5,664 nt of DNA from Flavobacteriaceae bacterium TMED68 (GCA_002167525.1 NHDV01000007.1:162109-167772); one strand, 5' to 3'; counted from the stretch's first letter, positions 1-5,664 are shown. Translations and numbers: made by a program. The notes: a model not told the origin generated them from the sequence alone.

Positions 1-266
1 TAAGAATCAATATCAGTAAAATAAGTTTCATTTGAATCTGAACTTACATATCCATTTTCAGCAGCATCATTAAAATATTTTTTGTAGTAATTAACATTTC
101 CATCCCTTTTAGTATTATTGGGTCTCGCACTTTTATTTGACACATATATACCATCGTTGTCAAAGTATGATGATCCTTGAAAGCTTCCACAACTATATAA
201 GAGTAGGGATAATAAAAGCAATAAATTTTGGCTATTTGTTTTTGAAATTAAGTAGAATGTTTTCAT
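1..266 (-). CDS. Lipoprotein of unknown function, 5' part only
   Basis: This gene starts at the ATG complementary to 264-266 and runs off the left edge after 88 codons. An in-frame TGA two codons before the ATG rules out a longer start. The product has a lipoprotein signal peptide: a polar N-terminus of about 14 residues with Lys2 and Lys9, a leucine-rich core at residues 15-23, and a lipobox Leu-Tyr-Ser-Cys with the acylated cysteine at residue 26. The mature part begins [15 protein letters not shown] and is rich in Ser, Asn, Asp and Tyr, with a YYKKYF segment near 60-65. No acidic surface-export signal directly follows the cysteine, so I infer a periplasm-facing lipoprotein, probably in the outer membrane. 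Its style resembles small Ser/Tyr-rich Bacteroidota lipoproteins of unknown role. It is divergent from proS with a 95-bp gap. I cannot assign a function or see its full length. Confidence 0.85.
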   Translation of the reverse strand, partial: MKTFYLISKTNSQNLLLLLSLLLYSCGSFQGSSYFDNDGIYVSNKSARPNNTKRDGNVNYYKKYFNDAAENGYVSSDSNETYFTDIDS

Positions 267-277
267 GTAAATTCATT

Positions 278-308
278 TTAAATATGTGCTACAAAAGGCT
301 TAATTTTG
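278..308 (+). promoter_or_regulatory. Candidate promoter of proS
   Basis: TAATTTTG at 301-308 fits the Bacteroidota -7 element TAnnTTTG. Twenty bases upstream, 278-280 reads TTA, one base off the usual -33 TTG. Transcription would start near 314 and leave a leader of about 48 bases before the proS ATG. The element lies in the 95-bp divergent gap. AT-rich sequence yields such matches by chance, so this is a moderate call. Confidence 0.4.
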
Positions 309-347
309 TATCACAATGTTACTACATTATATTTTATTTCAAATTCT

Positions 348-375
348 ATGCCAAAAAATTTATGCCAAAGAAATT
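348..375 (+). repeat. Imperfect tandem repeat of 14 bp containing the proS start codon
   Basis: Positions 348-361 and 362-375 are two adjacent 14-base copies that agree at 12 of 14 positions; each begins ATGCCAAA. The second copy holds the proS start. The first ATG is in another frame and opens a nine-codon reading frame (MPKNLCQRN) that stops at 375-377, just inside proS. Either a local duplication or chance in A-rich sequence could explain it. Confidence 0.6.
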
Positions 376-1840
376 AACACCCAGGGATGAAGATTATTCT
401 AAATGGTACAATGAGATTGTAATTAAAGCTGATCTTGCTGAAAACTCATCTGTTAGAGGATGTATGGTAATCAAACCCTATGGCTATTCTATATGGGAAA
501 AAATGCAACTTGAGTTAGATCAAATGTTTAAAAAAACTGGACATCAAAATGCTTATTTCCCCCTTTTCGTACCTAAAAGTTTGTTTGAAGCAGAAGAAAA
601 AAACGCAGAAGGATTTGCAAAGGAGTGTGCTGTTGTTACTCATTACAGACTTAAAAATGATGAGAATTCCAAAGGAAAACTAGTAGTTGATCCAAAAGCA
701 AAATTAGATGAAGAACTTGTAGTTAGACCTACTAGTGAGGCTGTAATATGGAATACTTATAAATCATGGATTCAGTCTTATCGAGATTTACCATTACTAA
801 TTAATCAGTGGGCTAATGTAGTAAGATGGGAAATGCGGACTAGACTTTTTTTAAGAACTTCTGAATTTCTATGGCAAGAAGGCCACACTGCTCATTCCAC
901 AAAGGAAGAGGCTTTAAAAGAGGCAAAATTGATGAATCAAGTGTATGCCGATTTTGTTGAAAATTTTATGGCTATCCCAGTGATTCAAGGCACAAAGTCA
1001 GAAAGTGAAAGATTTGCTGGTGCTGAAGAAACTTATTGTATAGAGGCGTTAATGCAAGATGGAAAAGCGCTTCAAGCTGGAACATCTCATTTTTTAGGCC
1101 AAAATTTTGCAAAGGCATTTGATGTAAAATTTACAAGTGATTCTGGAAAATTAGATTACGTTTGGGCAACTTCATGGGGAGTTTCAACAAGACTTATAGG
1201 TGCACTTATTATGACACACAGTGATGACAAAGGATTAGTCTTGCCTCCTAATCTCGCTCCTTATCAGGTAGTGATAATTCCAATCTATAAAGATTCAAAT
1301 GAGCATAAGTATGTGGAAAAAGTTTCTGAAAATTTAATGAGTGAATTGCAAAAAAACAATATAAGAGTAAAGTTCGATAATCGTGACAAGTTTAAACCAG
1401 GCTTTAAGTTTAATGAATACGAGCTTAAAGGAGTTCCACTTAGACTATCTATTGGTCCCAAAGATGTAAATGATGGCACTGTTGAAATCGTTAGGCGAGA
1501 TAATTTTTCAAAGGAAATTATAAAACAGAATGATATAGTTAAAGTGATAAAATCTAAACTAAATGAAATACAAAACACTCTTTATTTAAATGCGCAAAGA
1601 TTCAGAGATGAAAATACCACATATGTTGATAATTTCAAGGATTTCAAAGAAACTCTGAATAATAAAGGAGGATTTATCGCAGCTCATTGGGATGGCAGTA
1701 ATTCCACAGAAGAAGCCATAAAAAAAGAAACGAAAGCAACTATAAGATGCATACCCTTTAATGCAAAAGAGGAGAAGGGTATTTGTGTTTATTCAGGAAA
1801 TCCTTCTGATAAAAGAGTACTTTTTGCTAAGGCTTACTAA
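362..1840 (+). CDS. proS: Proline--tRNA ligase, archaeal/eukaryotic type
   Basis: This cytoplasmic class II aminoacyl-tRNA synthetase activates proline with ATP and loads it on tRNA-Pro. The product is 492 residues. I chose the ATG at 362 because [16 protein letters not shown] matches the usual start of Bacteroidota ProRS; the open frame continues upstream to 137 but encodes unrelated, non-conserved sequence that crosses the divergent lipoprotein start. Visible parts are motif 1 (about 51-71), RPTSE at 122-126, motif 2 at 155-175 ([20 protein letters not shown]), the substrate loop around [20 protein letters not shown] (216-235), motif 3 at 271-296 with Arg277, an anticodon-binding domain (about 299-400) and the C-terminal domain ending LFAKAY. 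Motif 2 runs straight into the catalytic core with no bacterial editing insertion. Only Cys463 and Cys475 remain in the C-terminal domain, where zinc-binding relatives have four cysteines. The gene is complete and seems monocistronic. Confidence 0.97.
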   Translation: MPKKLTPRDEDYSKWYNEIVIKADLAENSSVRGCMVIKPYGYSIWEKMQLELDQMFKKTGHQNAYFPLFVPKSLFEAEEKNAEGFAKECAVVTHYRLKNDENSKGKLVVDPKAKLDEELVVRPTSEAVIWNTYKSWIQSYRDLPLLINQWANVVRWEMRTRLFLRTSEFLWQEGHTAHSTKEEALKEAKLMNQVYADFVENFMAIPVIQGTKSESERFAGAEETYCIEALMQDGKALQAGTSHFLGQNFAKAFDVKFTSDSGKLDYVWATSWGVSTRLIGALIMTHSDDKGLVLPPNLAPYQVVIIPIYKDSNEHKYVEKVSENLMSELQKNNIRVKFDNRDKFKPGFKFNEYELKGVPLRLSIGPKDVNDGTVEIVRRDNFSKEIIKQNDIVKVIKSKLNEIQNTLYLNAQRFRDENTTYVDNFKDFKETLNNKGGFIAAHWDGSNSTEEAIKKETKATIRCIPFNAKEEKGICVYSGNPSDKRVLFAKAY

Positions 1841-1888
1841 TTAATGTAAATTTTAGAGTATTTTTTATTATAATGATTTTTGATGTTC

Positions 1889-1919
1889 TTGTATAATAAT
1901 ATTATTACATGTACATTTG
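1889..1919 (+). promoter_or_regulatory. Promoter of tRNA-Glu and rpsT
   Basis: TTG at 1889-1891 and TACATTTG at 1912-1919 are separated by exactly 20 bases, which fits the Bacteroidota housekeeping promoter (TTG, 19-21 bases, TAnnTTTG). Initiation would fall around 1924-1926, about 8-10 bases before the mature tRNA 5' end, so only a short leader needs trimming. Among the promoter candidates in the window this is the best supported by position. Confidence 0.75.
1894..1907. repeat. Perfect 14-bp AT palindrome in the promoter spacer
   Basis: TAATAATATTATTA is its own reverse complement and lies wholly between the -33 and -7 elements of the tRNA-Glu promoter. A second palindrome, TACATGTA at 1906-1913, overlaps it and runs into the -7 element. 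This is the geometry of a repressor operator, but simple AT repeats often form palindromes by chance and no regulator is visible nearby. Confidence 0.35.
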
Positions 1920-1933
1920 CGCTCGAAAATTAT

Positions 1934-2005
1934 GGCCCGTTCGTCTATTGGTTAGGACGCCAGGTTTTCATCCTGGAAAGAGGGGTTCGATTCCCCTACG
2001 GGCTA
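1934..2005 (+). tRNA. tRNA-Glu, anticodon UUC
   Basis: A complete 72-base cloverleaf can be folded by hand. The acceptor stem is 1934-1940 with 1998-2004, the D stem GTC 1943-1945 with GAC 1956-1958, the anticodon stem CCAGG 1960-1964 with CCTGG 1972-1976, and the T stem AGGGG 1981-1985 with CCCCT 1993-1997 around the loop TTCGATT. The seven-base anticodon loop TTTTCAT puts TTC at 1967-1969, which reads GAA and, by wobble, GAG. The discriminator base is A2005. CCA is not encoded (CAA follows) and must be added after transcription. The first acceptor pair is a G1934-U2004 wobble. The tRNA sits 17 bases before rpsT with no terminator between them, so the two probably share a transcript. Confidence 0.97.
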
Positions 2006-2022
2006 CAATAAAATATTAAAAT

Positions 2023-2277
2023 ATGGCAAATCATAAATCTGCACTTAAACGAATTAGATCAAACAATAAAAAGAGGTTATTAAATCGCTTTCAGCACAAA
2101 ACGACAAGGAACGCAATTAAAAAACTAAAAAGTCTTACTTCTAAAAAAGAGGCAAAGAAACTCTTCCCCGTAGTCACATCATTAATTGATAAGCTATCTA
2201 AAAAAAATATAGTACATAAAAATAAAGCTGCAAATCTAAAATCAAAACTTACAAAACATGTAGCTTCATTAAAATAG
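2023..2277 (+). CDS. rpsT: 30S ribosomal protein S20
   Basis: S20 (bS20) is a helical protein that binds 16S rRNA early in assembly of the small ribosomal subunit. The product has 84 residues, the normal length. The start MANHKSALKRIRSNNKKRLLN is the family signature, followed by the expected basic helices (TTRNAIKKLKSL at about 27-38) and a lysine-rich end. The composition is extremely basic, as expected for a protein that lies along rRNA. The ATG at 2023 is fixed by this conserved N-terminus; the leader before it (ATAAAATATTAAAAT) is A-rich with no Shine-Dalgarno. It follows tRNA-Glu by 17 bases and probably depends on the promoter at 1889-1919, which would couple S20 output to a stable-RNA promoter. 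It converges on rho with a 26-bp gap. Confidence 0.97.
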   Translation: MANHKSALKRIRSNNKKRLLNRFQHKTTRNAIKKLKSLTSKKEAKKLFPVVTSLIDKLSKKNIVHKNKAANLKSKLTKHVASLK

Positions 2278-2305
2278 GTTAATGTGATTTTATAGCTTAC
2301 TTTTT
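2260..2305 (+). terminator. Weak terminator-like hairpin at the rpsT end
   Basis: The arms 2260-2275 and 2287-2300 can pair as three blocks: GTA with TAC, GCT with AGC, and TAAAAT with ATTTTA. One bulge and one internal loop interrupt them; the terminal loop is 11 bases. Five T residues follow at 2301-2305. The hairpin overlaps the last rpsT codons and its T-run overlaps the rho stop. Twelve mostly AT pairs make a weak stem, so Rho-dependent termination is also possible. Confidence 0.35.
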
Positions 2306-3833
2306 ACGAGTTCATAGAAATTAAAAACTCTTCGTTGTTTTGTGTTCTTGTAAACCTGTCATTAACAAACTCCATTGCTTCAACGGGATTCATGTCAGCT
2401 AAATACTTTCTCATTATCCACATTCTTTTTATTGTATTTTCATCAAGCAATAGGTCGTCTCGTCGAGTACTAGAAGATACTAAGTCAATAGCAGGAAAAA
2501 TTCTTCGATTAGCAATTCTTCTATCTAACTGAAGCTCCATATTACCAGTACCCTTAAATTCTTCAAAAATAACTTCATCCATTTTTGAACCAGTCTCAGT
2601 TAATGCTGTGGCAATTATAGAAAGAGAACCTCCCTTTTCAATATTTCTAGCTGCACCAAAAAACCTTTTTGGTTTATGTAGAGCATTAGCATCTACACCA
2701 CCACTTAAAATTTTACCTGATGCTGGTTGAACTGTGTTATAAGCTCTCGCTAAACGAGTAATTGAGTCTAAAAGGATAACAACATCGTGACCACACTCAA
2801 CTAGTCTTTTAGCTTTTTCTAAAACAATATTTGCAACTTTTACATGTCTTTCGGCAGGTTCATCAAATGTCGAGGCAACTACTTCACCATCAACATTTCT
2901 TTGCATGTCTGTCACTTCCTCAGGCCTTTCATCTATTAACAAAATTAGTTGGTAAACTTCAGGATGATTTGCAGCTATTGAATTTGCTATATCCTTGAGA
3001 AGCATTGTTTTTCCAGTTTTAGGTTGCGAAACTATCATACCACGTTGACCTTTACCTATAGGGCAAAATAAATCCATGATCCTCGAAGAAATTGTGCTTT
3101 GTTTTTCTGCAATATTGAATTTATCATCAGGGAACAGTGGTGTGAGGTGCTCAAAAGATACCCTGTCTCTTACAACTTTTGGATCTAAACCATTTATTTT
3201 ATCGACTTTTATTAAAGGAAAATATTTTTCACCTTCTTTCGGTGGTCTTACAGAACCAAGGACAGTATCACCTGTTTTTAATCCAAATAATCGTATTTGA
3301 GACTGGGATACATAAACATCATCGGGAGATGATAAATAATTGTAGTCAGAAGATCTAAGAAATCCATATCCTTCTGACATTATTTCAAGAACGCCTTCAG
3401 TTTCTACTATACCATCAAACTCAAAGTCGGGTTGTCTATATCTACTCTTGTTGTCTTTATTGTGGTTGTGATCTGTGCGATTATTTACTTTACTTTTTTG
3501 GATATTATTCTTCGAAAAAGGATTGTTACCCTGCTTGTCTCTCTGATGAGTGTGTTGCTCTTTTTCAGGTTTATTTTTGTTTTTTATTTTCTGAACTGGT
3601 AAAATTTTATTTATTGTTTTCTTTTCAAAATCAGTTTTCGTGATAGGTTTTATTTTTTCTTTATTTGATTGATCTTTTTTTTGATCTTCCTCTGGTTTAG
3701 TGGCTATTAAATCAACTATTTGGTAAATTAAATCAAGTTTTTTAAGTCCAGCCGAACCCTTAAGACCAATATTTTTTGCTATATCCTGCAATTCGGATAA
3801 TTTCTTTGTTTTAAGATTTGCTATTTCGTACAT
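2304..3833 (-). CDS. rho: Transcription termination factor Rho
   Basis: Rho is a hexameric RNA-dependent ATPase that moves along nascent RNA and releases RNA polymerase. The product has 509 residues when begun at the ATG complementary to 3831-3833, giving [20 protein letters not shown], the usual Bacteroidota Rho start; the frame stays open 24 codons further upstream with non-conserved sequence. In order there is a Rho N-terminal helical domain (1-43), a low-complexity K/N/Q/D-rich linker (about 46-135, with HTHQ and DHNHN patches), a cold-shock-like RNA-binding domain (about 140-215, including SEGYGFLRS), and the RecA-type motor. The motor has Walker A PKTGKT (271-276), [10 protein letters not shown] (301-310), Walker B VVILLDS (351-357), Q-loop [14 protein letters not shown] (372-385), R-loop [20 protein letters not shown] (401-420) and MELQLDRR (432-439). 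All motor motifs look intact. It stands alone, convergent with rpsT and divergent from the DUF4293 gene. I see no clear promoter in its leader. Confidence 0.97.
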   Translation of the reverse strand: MYEIANLKTKKLSELQDIAKNIGLKGSAGLKKLDLIYQIVDLIATKPEEDQKKDQSNKEKIKPITKTDFEKKTINKILPVQKIKNKNKPEKEQHTHQRDKQGNNPFSKNNIQKSKVNNRTDHNHNKDNKSRYRQPDFEFDGIVETEGVLEIMSEGYGFLRSSDYNYLSSPDDVYVSQSQIRLFGLKTGDTVLGSVRPPKEGEKYFPLIKVDKINGLDPKVVRDRVSFEHLTPLFPDDKFNIAEKQSTISSRIMDLFCPIGKGQRGMIVSQPKTGKTMLLKDIANSIAANHPEVYQLILLIDERPEEVTDMQRNVDGEVVASTFDEPAERHVKVANIVLEKAKRLVECGHDVVILLDSITRLARAYNTVQPASGKILSGGVDANALHKPKRFFGAARNIEKGGSLSIIATALTETGSKMDEVIFEEFKGTGNMELQLDRRIANRRIFPAIDLVSSSTRRDDLLLDENTIKRMWIMRKYLADMNPVEAMEFVNDRFTRTQNNEEFLISMNS

Positions 3834-3947
3834 TAAATATTTTTGATTAAGTCTAAAATCTGAAGTTAATAACAGATACTTAGTTTTGTAGATTGTAGAT
3901 AGCAATAATACAAATTTTATTTAAAATAGAAAGTTTTAAAAAAAAAT

Positions 3948-3955
3948 TAATTTTG
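3948..3955 (+). promoter_or_regulatory. Candidate -7 element of the DUF4293 gene
   Basis: TAATTTTG matches TAnnTTTG and lies 12 bases before the ATG, giving a leader of only about 6-8 bases. No TTG sits at the -33 distance; an A9 tract (3938-3946) lies just upstream. Weak call in very AT-rich sequence. Confidence 0.3.
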
Positions 3956-3967
3956 TAAAAAGTAAAA

Positions 3968-4345
3968 ATGATTCTTCGTATACAGACTTTTTATTTGTCG
4001 CTGGCTTTTTTCCTTTCAATTTTAATTTATACATATTCATTTGATACTCTTCATAATACTATTATAGGTAAATCGCATTTTTTTTTGGTTTCAGCAATTA
4101 TTTTAGTTTTCACGATTTTACTTTATAAAAAAAGATCTTTCCAATCATTTATTTGCTTATCATTATTGATCTTAAACCTATTTGTTTTAATACTAATTGC
4201 ATACAATTTTATAAACAAATTGTATCTCAATTTAGTTCACATTTTGCCTATCTTAATATTAATAAAGCAAAGTCTTATTTTTTTTGCTCGCAAATCGATA
4301 ATAAAAGATGAAAATTTAATTCGATCAATCGACAGATTGAGATAA
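3968..4345 (+). CDS. DUF4293 family membrane protein
   Basis: This 125-residue protein is hydrophobic throughout, with four likely membrane helices at about 7-24, 36-53, 58-80 and 86-107, and short connecting loops. It begins MILRIQTFYL and ends with a charged tail, IIKDENLIRSIDRLR, which matches the conserved ends I know for DUF4293 proteins (an RIQTxYL start and a KDExLVRSxDRLR finish). The function of the family is unknown; an inner-membrane location follows from the helices. It looks compact for the family, mainly through a short first loop. The ATG at 3968 is the natural start, since RIQT must lie close to the N-terminus. The last 21 bases overlap, tail to tail, the end of the phosphoesterase gene. 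In the Bacteroidota chromosomes I recall, this gene lies between rho and a phosphoesterase/truA pair, as here. Confidence 0.85.
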   Translation: MILRIQTFYLSLAFFLSILIYTYSFDTLHNTIIGKSHFFLVSAIILVFTILLYKKRSFQSFICLSLLILNLFVLILIAYNFINKLYLNLVHILPILILIKQSLIFFARKSIIKDENLIRSIDRLR

Positions 4346-4350
4346 TTTTT
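4325..4350 (+). terminator. Hairpin with T-run inside the convergent gene overlap
   Basis: TCAATC (4325-4330) pairs perfectly with GATTGA (4335-4340) around the loop GACA; a T-rich run follows, with five T at 4346-4350 and four more at 4352-4355. The hairpin lies within the last codons of the DUF4293 gene and covers the complement of the phosphoesterase stop. It could end the plus-strand transcript. On the minus strand the T-run after it is broken, so action in that direction is less likely. With six pairs it is small. Confidence 0.4.
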
Positions 4351-4840
4351 CTTTTAGTTCTATAACAAATAAATTTTTTACAACTCCTTTTTGTAAAGTA
4401 AATTTCAACATAGTTCTTTTTTTGTGAAAACCGTAAACCCCAGCTGCTCCTGGATTAAAGTGAAGGTGATCATATTTTTTATCTCGAATAACTTTTAATA
4501 TATGTGAATGACCACATATAAATAATTTCGGTTTATATTTTTGTATTAATTCAATAGCATTTTTATTATACCTTCCTGGGTAACCGGCAATGTGAGTCAT
4601 AACAACTCTTACTCCTTCAATCTCAAAGATTAGATTTTTTTCAGTTGACGACCGAATCATTGCACTGTCAATGTTACCAAAGACAGCTCTAATTGGTTTT
4701 AATAATTTGATTTTATCAATTACGATAGTGTGCCCAATATCGCCAGCATGCCAAACTTCATCAACGTCACTTGTATATGAAAGTATATTTTCATCTATAT
4801 ATCCATGCGTGTCGGAAAGTAGTAATATCTTTTTTACCAT
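4325..4840 (-). CDS. Metallophosphoesterase, YfcE/MJ0936 type
   Basis: This is a small calcineurin-like phosphodiesterase of 171 residues, a normal length for the YfcE family, which uses a pair of divalent metals (often manganese) to cleave phosphodiesters; the physiological substrate is unknown. The metal-binding motifs are all present: DTH (Asp10, His12), GD in WHAGDIGH (Asp34), GNID with Asn56, THIAGYPG with His83, and GHSH with His111 and His113. NPGAAG (129-134) is a further family hallmark. There is no signal peptide, so the enzyme should be cytoplasmic. The ATG complementary to 4838-4840 gives MVKKILLLSDTHG, the expected start. The gene converges on and overlaps the DUF4293 gene by 21 bp and is divergent from truA with a 104-bp gap. 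I found no TAnnTTTG element for it. The fold is certain; the biological role is not. Confidence 0.93.
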   Translation of the reverse strand: MVKKILLLSDTHGYIDENILSYTSDVDEVWHAGDIGHTIVIDKIKLLKPIRAVFGNIDSAMIRSSTEKNLIFEIEGVRVVMTHIAGYPGRYNKNAIELIQKYKPKLFICGHSHILKVIRDKKYDHLHFNPGAAGVYGFHKKRTMLKFTLQKGVVKNLFVIELKEKLSQSVD

Positions 4841-4896
4841 TAATAAAAATAAATTAATTGAAAATGACTTTTATGAAGTTGGAGATGTTATTTTAA

Positions 4897-4927
4897 TTGT
4901 TCTAAAAACTAAATCAAAGTATATTTG
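4897..4927 (+). promoter_or_regulatory. Promoter of truA
   Basis: TTG at 4897-4899 and TATATTTG at 4920-4927 are 20 bases apart, the same geometry as the tRNA-Glu promoter. Initiation would fall near 4932-4934, leaving a leader of about 11-13 bases before the GTG start. It lies in the 104-bp divergent gap next to the phosphoesterase gene. Confidence 0.65.
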
Positions 4928-4944
4928 ACCTGAAACACAAAAGA

Positions 4945-5664
4945 GTGAGATTTTTTATTAATTTTTCGTATAAAGGTACAAATTATCATGGATGGCAATC
5001 CCAATCCAATGCAAACTCAATTCAAGAGGAAATGGAAGGTGCAATGTCAACTTTATTAAATATACCAATAAAACTTGTTGCTTCTGGAAGAACAGATTCA
5101 GGTGTCCATGCACATAAAATGATTGCACATTTTGATGTAAAATTCTACTCAAATTCGGATAACAATTTCATTCATAGGCTTAATCAATTTTTACCTGAAG
5201 ATATTTCGGTTAATTCAATCACAAGAGTTAAAGATAACGCACATGCAAGATTTGATGCAGTTTGTAGAACATATGAATATTTTATTAATTCGAAGAAAAC
5301 TCCTTTTGGAAATGAATTTCATTATAATCTTAACCAATCATTAGATATAAACTCAATGGAAGAAGCCACAAAAATACTTTTACAATACAATGATTTTGAG
5401 TGCTTCTCGAAGTCGAAAACAGATGTAAAAACTTTTATATGTAACATAAGTTTTGCAGAATGGACGCTTTTAGATAATGGTTTAAAATTTACAATCACGG
5501 CAAATCGATTTTTGCGTAATATGGTTCGGTCAATAGTTGGAACCTTATTAGACATTGGTTTAAAAAAGAAATTTTTAAGTGATTTGCCAAAAATAATTGA
5601 AAATAAAGATAGATCTCTGGCTGGCTTCTCAGTCCCAGCAAAAGGACTTTTTTTAAAGGAAATT
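4945..5664 (+). CDS. truA: tRNA pseudouridine synthase A, 3' end cut off
   Basis: TruA converts uridines 38-40 in the anticodon arm of many tRNAs to pseudouridine. The frame runs for 240 codons to the edge of the window; the family is usually about 245-250 residues, so only the extreme C-terminus is missing. I place the start at GTG 4945: translation then begins MRFFINFSYKGTNYHGWQSQ, the usual N-terminus. No ATG is available upstream, since an in-frame TAA stands at 4903-4905. Visible motifs are YKGTNYHGWQ (9-18), SGRTDSGVHA (47-56) with catalytic Asp51, ARFDAVCRTYEY (101-112) with the conserved Tyr110, FSKSKTDVKT (154-163), ANRFLRNMVRSIVG (186-199) and the closing AGFSVPAKGLFL. The gene has its own promoter-like element and seems to head a transcript leaving the window. 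Confidence 0.95.
   Translation, partial: MRFFINFSYKGTNYHGWQSQSNANSIQEEMEGAMSTLLNIPIKLVASGRTDSGVHAHKMIAHFDVKFYSNSDNNFIHRLNQFLPEDISVNSITRVKDNAHARFDAVCRTYEYFINSKKTPFGNEFHYNLNQSLDINSMEEATKILLQYNDFECFSKSKTDVKTFICNISFAEWTLLDNGLKFTITANRFLRNMVRSIVGTLLDIGLKKKFLSDLPKIIENKDRSLAGFSVPAKGLFLKEI

Noticed and set aside
340..348. Minus-strand TAGAATTTG before the lipoprotein gene, and similarly TAAAATTTG at 3911-3919 before rho, as promoters
   Set aside because: Both have three instead of two bases between TA and TTTG, and neither has a TTG at the -33 distance. In AT-rich DNA such near matches are expected by chance.
137..361. An N-terminal extension of 75 residues on ProRS, since the frame is open from an ATG at 137
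   Set aside because: The extension is hydrophobic and aromatic, matches nothing in the family, runs antisense through the lipoprotein start, and precedes the candidate promoter at 301-308. The family start is the ATG at 362.
1285..1578. A 97-codon open frame on the minus strand inside proS
   Set aside because: It is antisense to the conserved anticodon-binding part of ProRS, its Ser/Phe/Leu-rich product is typical of an antisense shadow, and it has no promoter or homology I recognise.
1830..1866. A terminator for proS: TTAC/GTAA arms around the stop codon and a T6 run at 1861-1866
   Set aside because: The stem has only four pairs and the T-run begins well after it, so the structure is not convincing.
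2335..3300. Two open frames on the plus strand inside rho (2335-2532 and 3076-3300)
   Set aside because: Both are antisense to conserved Rho domains and show no protein signature of their own.
3834..3905. A 24-residue N-terminal extension of Rho
   Set aside because: The sequence before MYEIANLK is not conserved in Rho as I know it, while [16 protein letters not shown] is the usual Bacteroidota start.
4671..5555. Further short open frames: plus 4671-4928, minus 4958-5152, minus 5322-5555
   Set aside because: The first is mostly antisense to the phosphoesterase gene, and the other two are antisense to truA, which has full conservation on the plus strand.
1..5664. A novel multi-gene system such as defence, mobile or biosynthetic genes
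   Set aside because: All but the partial lipoprotein gene belong to widespread families in an order I regard as normal for Bacteroidota; no transposase, integrase, repeat array or accessory cassette is visible on either strand.

Overview
The window reads as an ordinary, compact piece of chromosome from an AT-rich member of the Bacteroidota, most likely a flavobacterium. I judge this from four things. The proline tRNA ligase is the archaeal/eukaryotic-type enzyme without an editing insertion, in the form usual for Bacteroidota. Rho carries a long K/N/Q-rich N-terminal linker. A DUF4293 membrane protein, a family I know only from Bacteroidota, is present. Promoter-like elements match the Bacteroidota pattern TTG-N20-TAnnTTTG, and no start codon has a convincing AGGAGG-type Shine-Dalgarno. 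G+C looks like roughly one third (estimate by eye).

Layout from left to right. The 5' part of a lipoprotein gene (minus strand, 1-266, running off the left edge) is divergent from proS (362-1840). A promoter then drives tRNA-Glu(UUC) (1934-2005), with rpsT, ribosomal protein S20 (2023-2277), 17 bases behind it and probably on the same transcript. rho (2304-3833, minus) converges on rpsT with a 26-bp gap. The DUF4293 gene (3968-4345, plus) diverges from rho and overlaps by 21 bp, tail to tail, the YfcE-type phosphoesterase gene (4325-4840, minus). truA (4945 to beyond 5664, plus) diverges from the phosphoesterase gene. It begins at GTG and lacks only its last few codons.

Most of the genes serve translation or RNA handling: tRNA charging (ProRS), a tRNA, a 30S subunit protein, transcription termination (Rho) and tRNA pseudouridylation (TruA). 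The other three (lipoprotein, DUF4293 protein, phosphoesterase) have no well-defined role. There is no gene-free stretch over 300 bases; the gaps hold promoters, weak hairpins or nothing I can name. I see no mobile element, CRISPR array, toxin-antitoxin or defence genes, and no sign of an undescribed system. The points worth a second look are small: a duplicated start-codon segment at proS, a hairpin inside the convergent overlap, two promoters with identical spacing, a reduced cysteine set in ProRS, the tRNA-Glu end pair, and the disordered linker of Rho.
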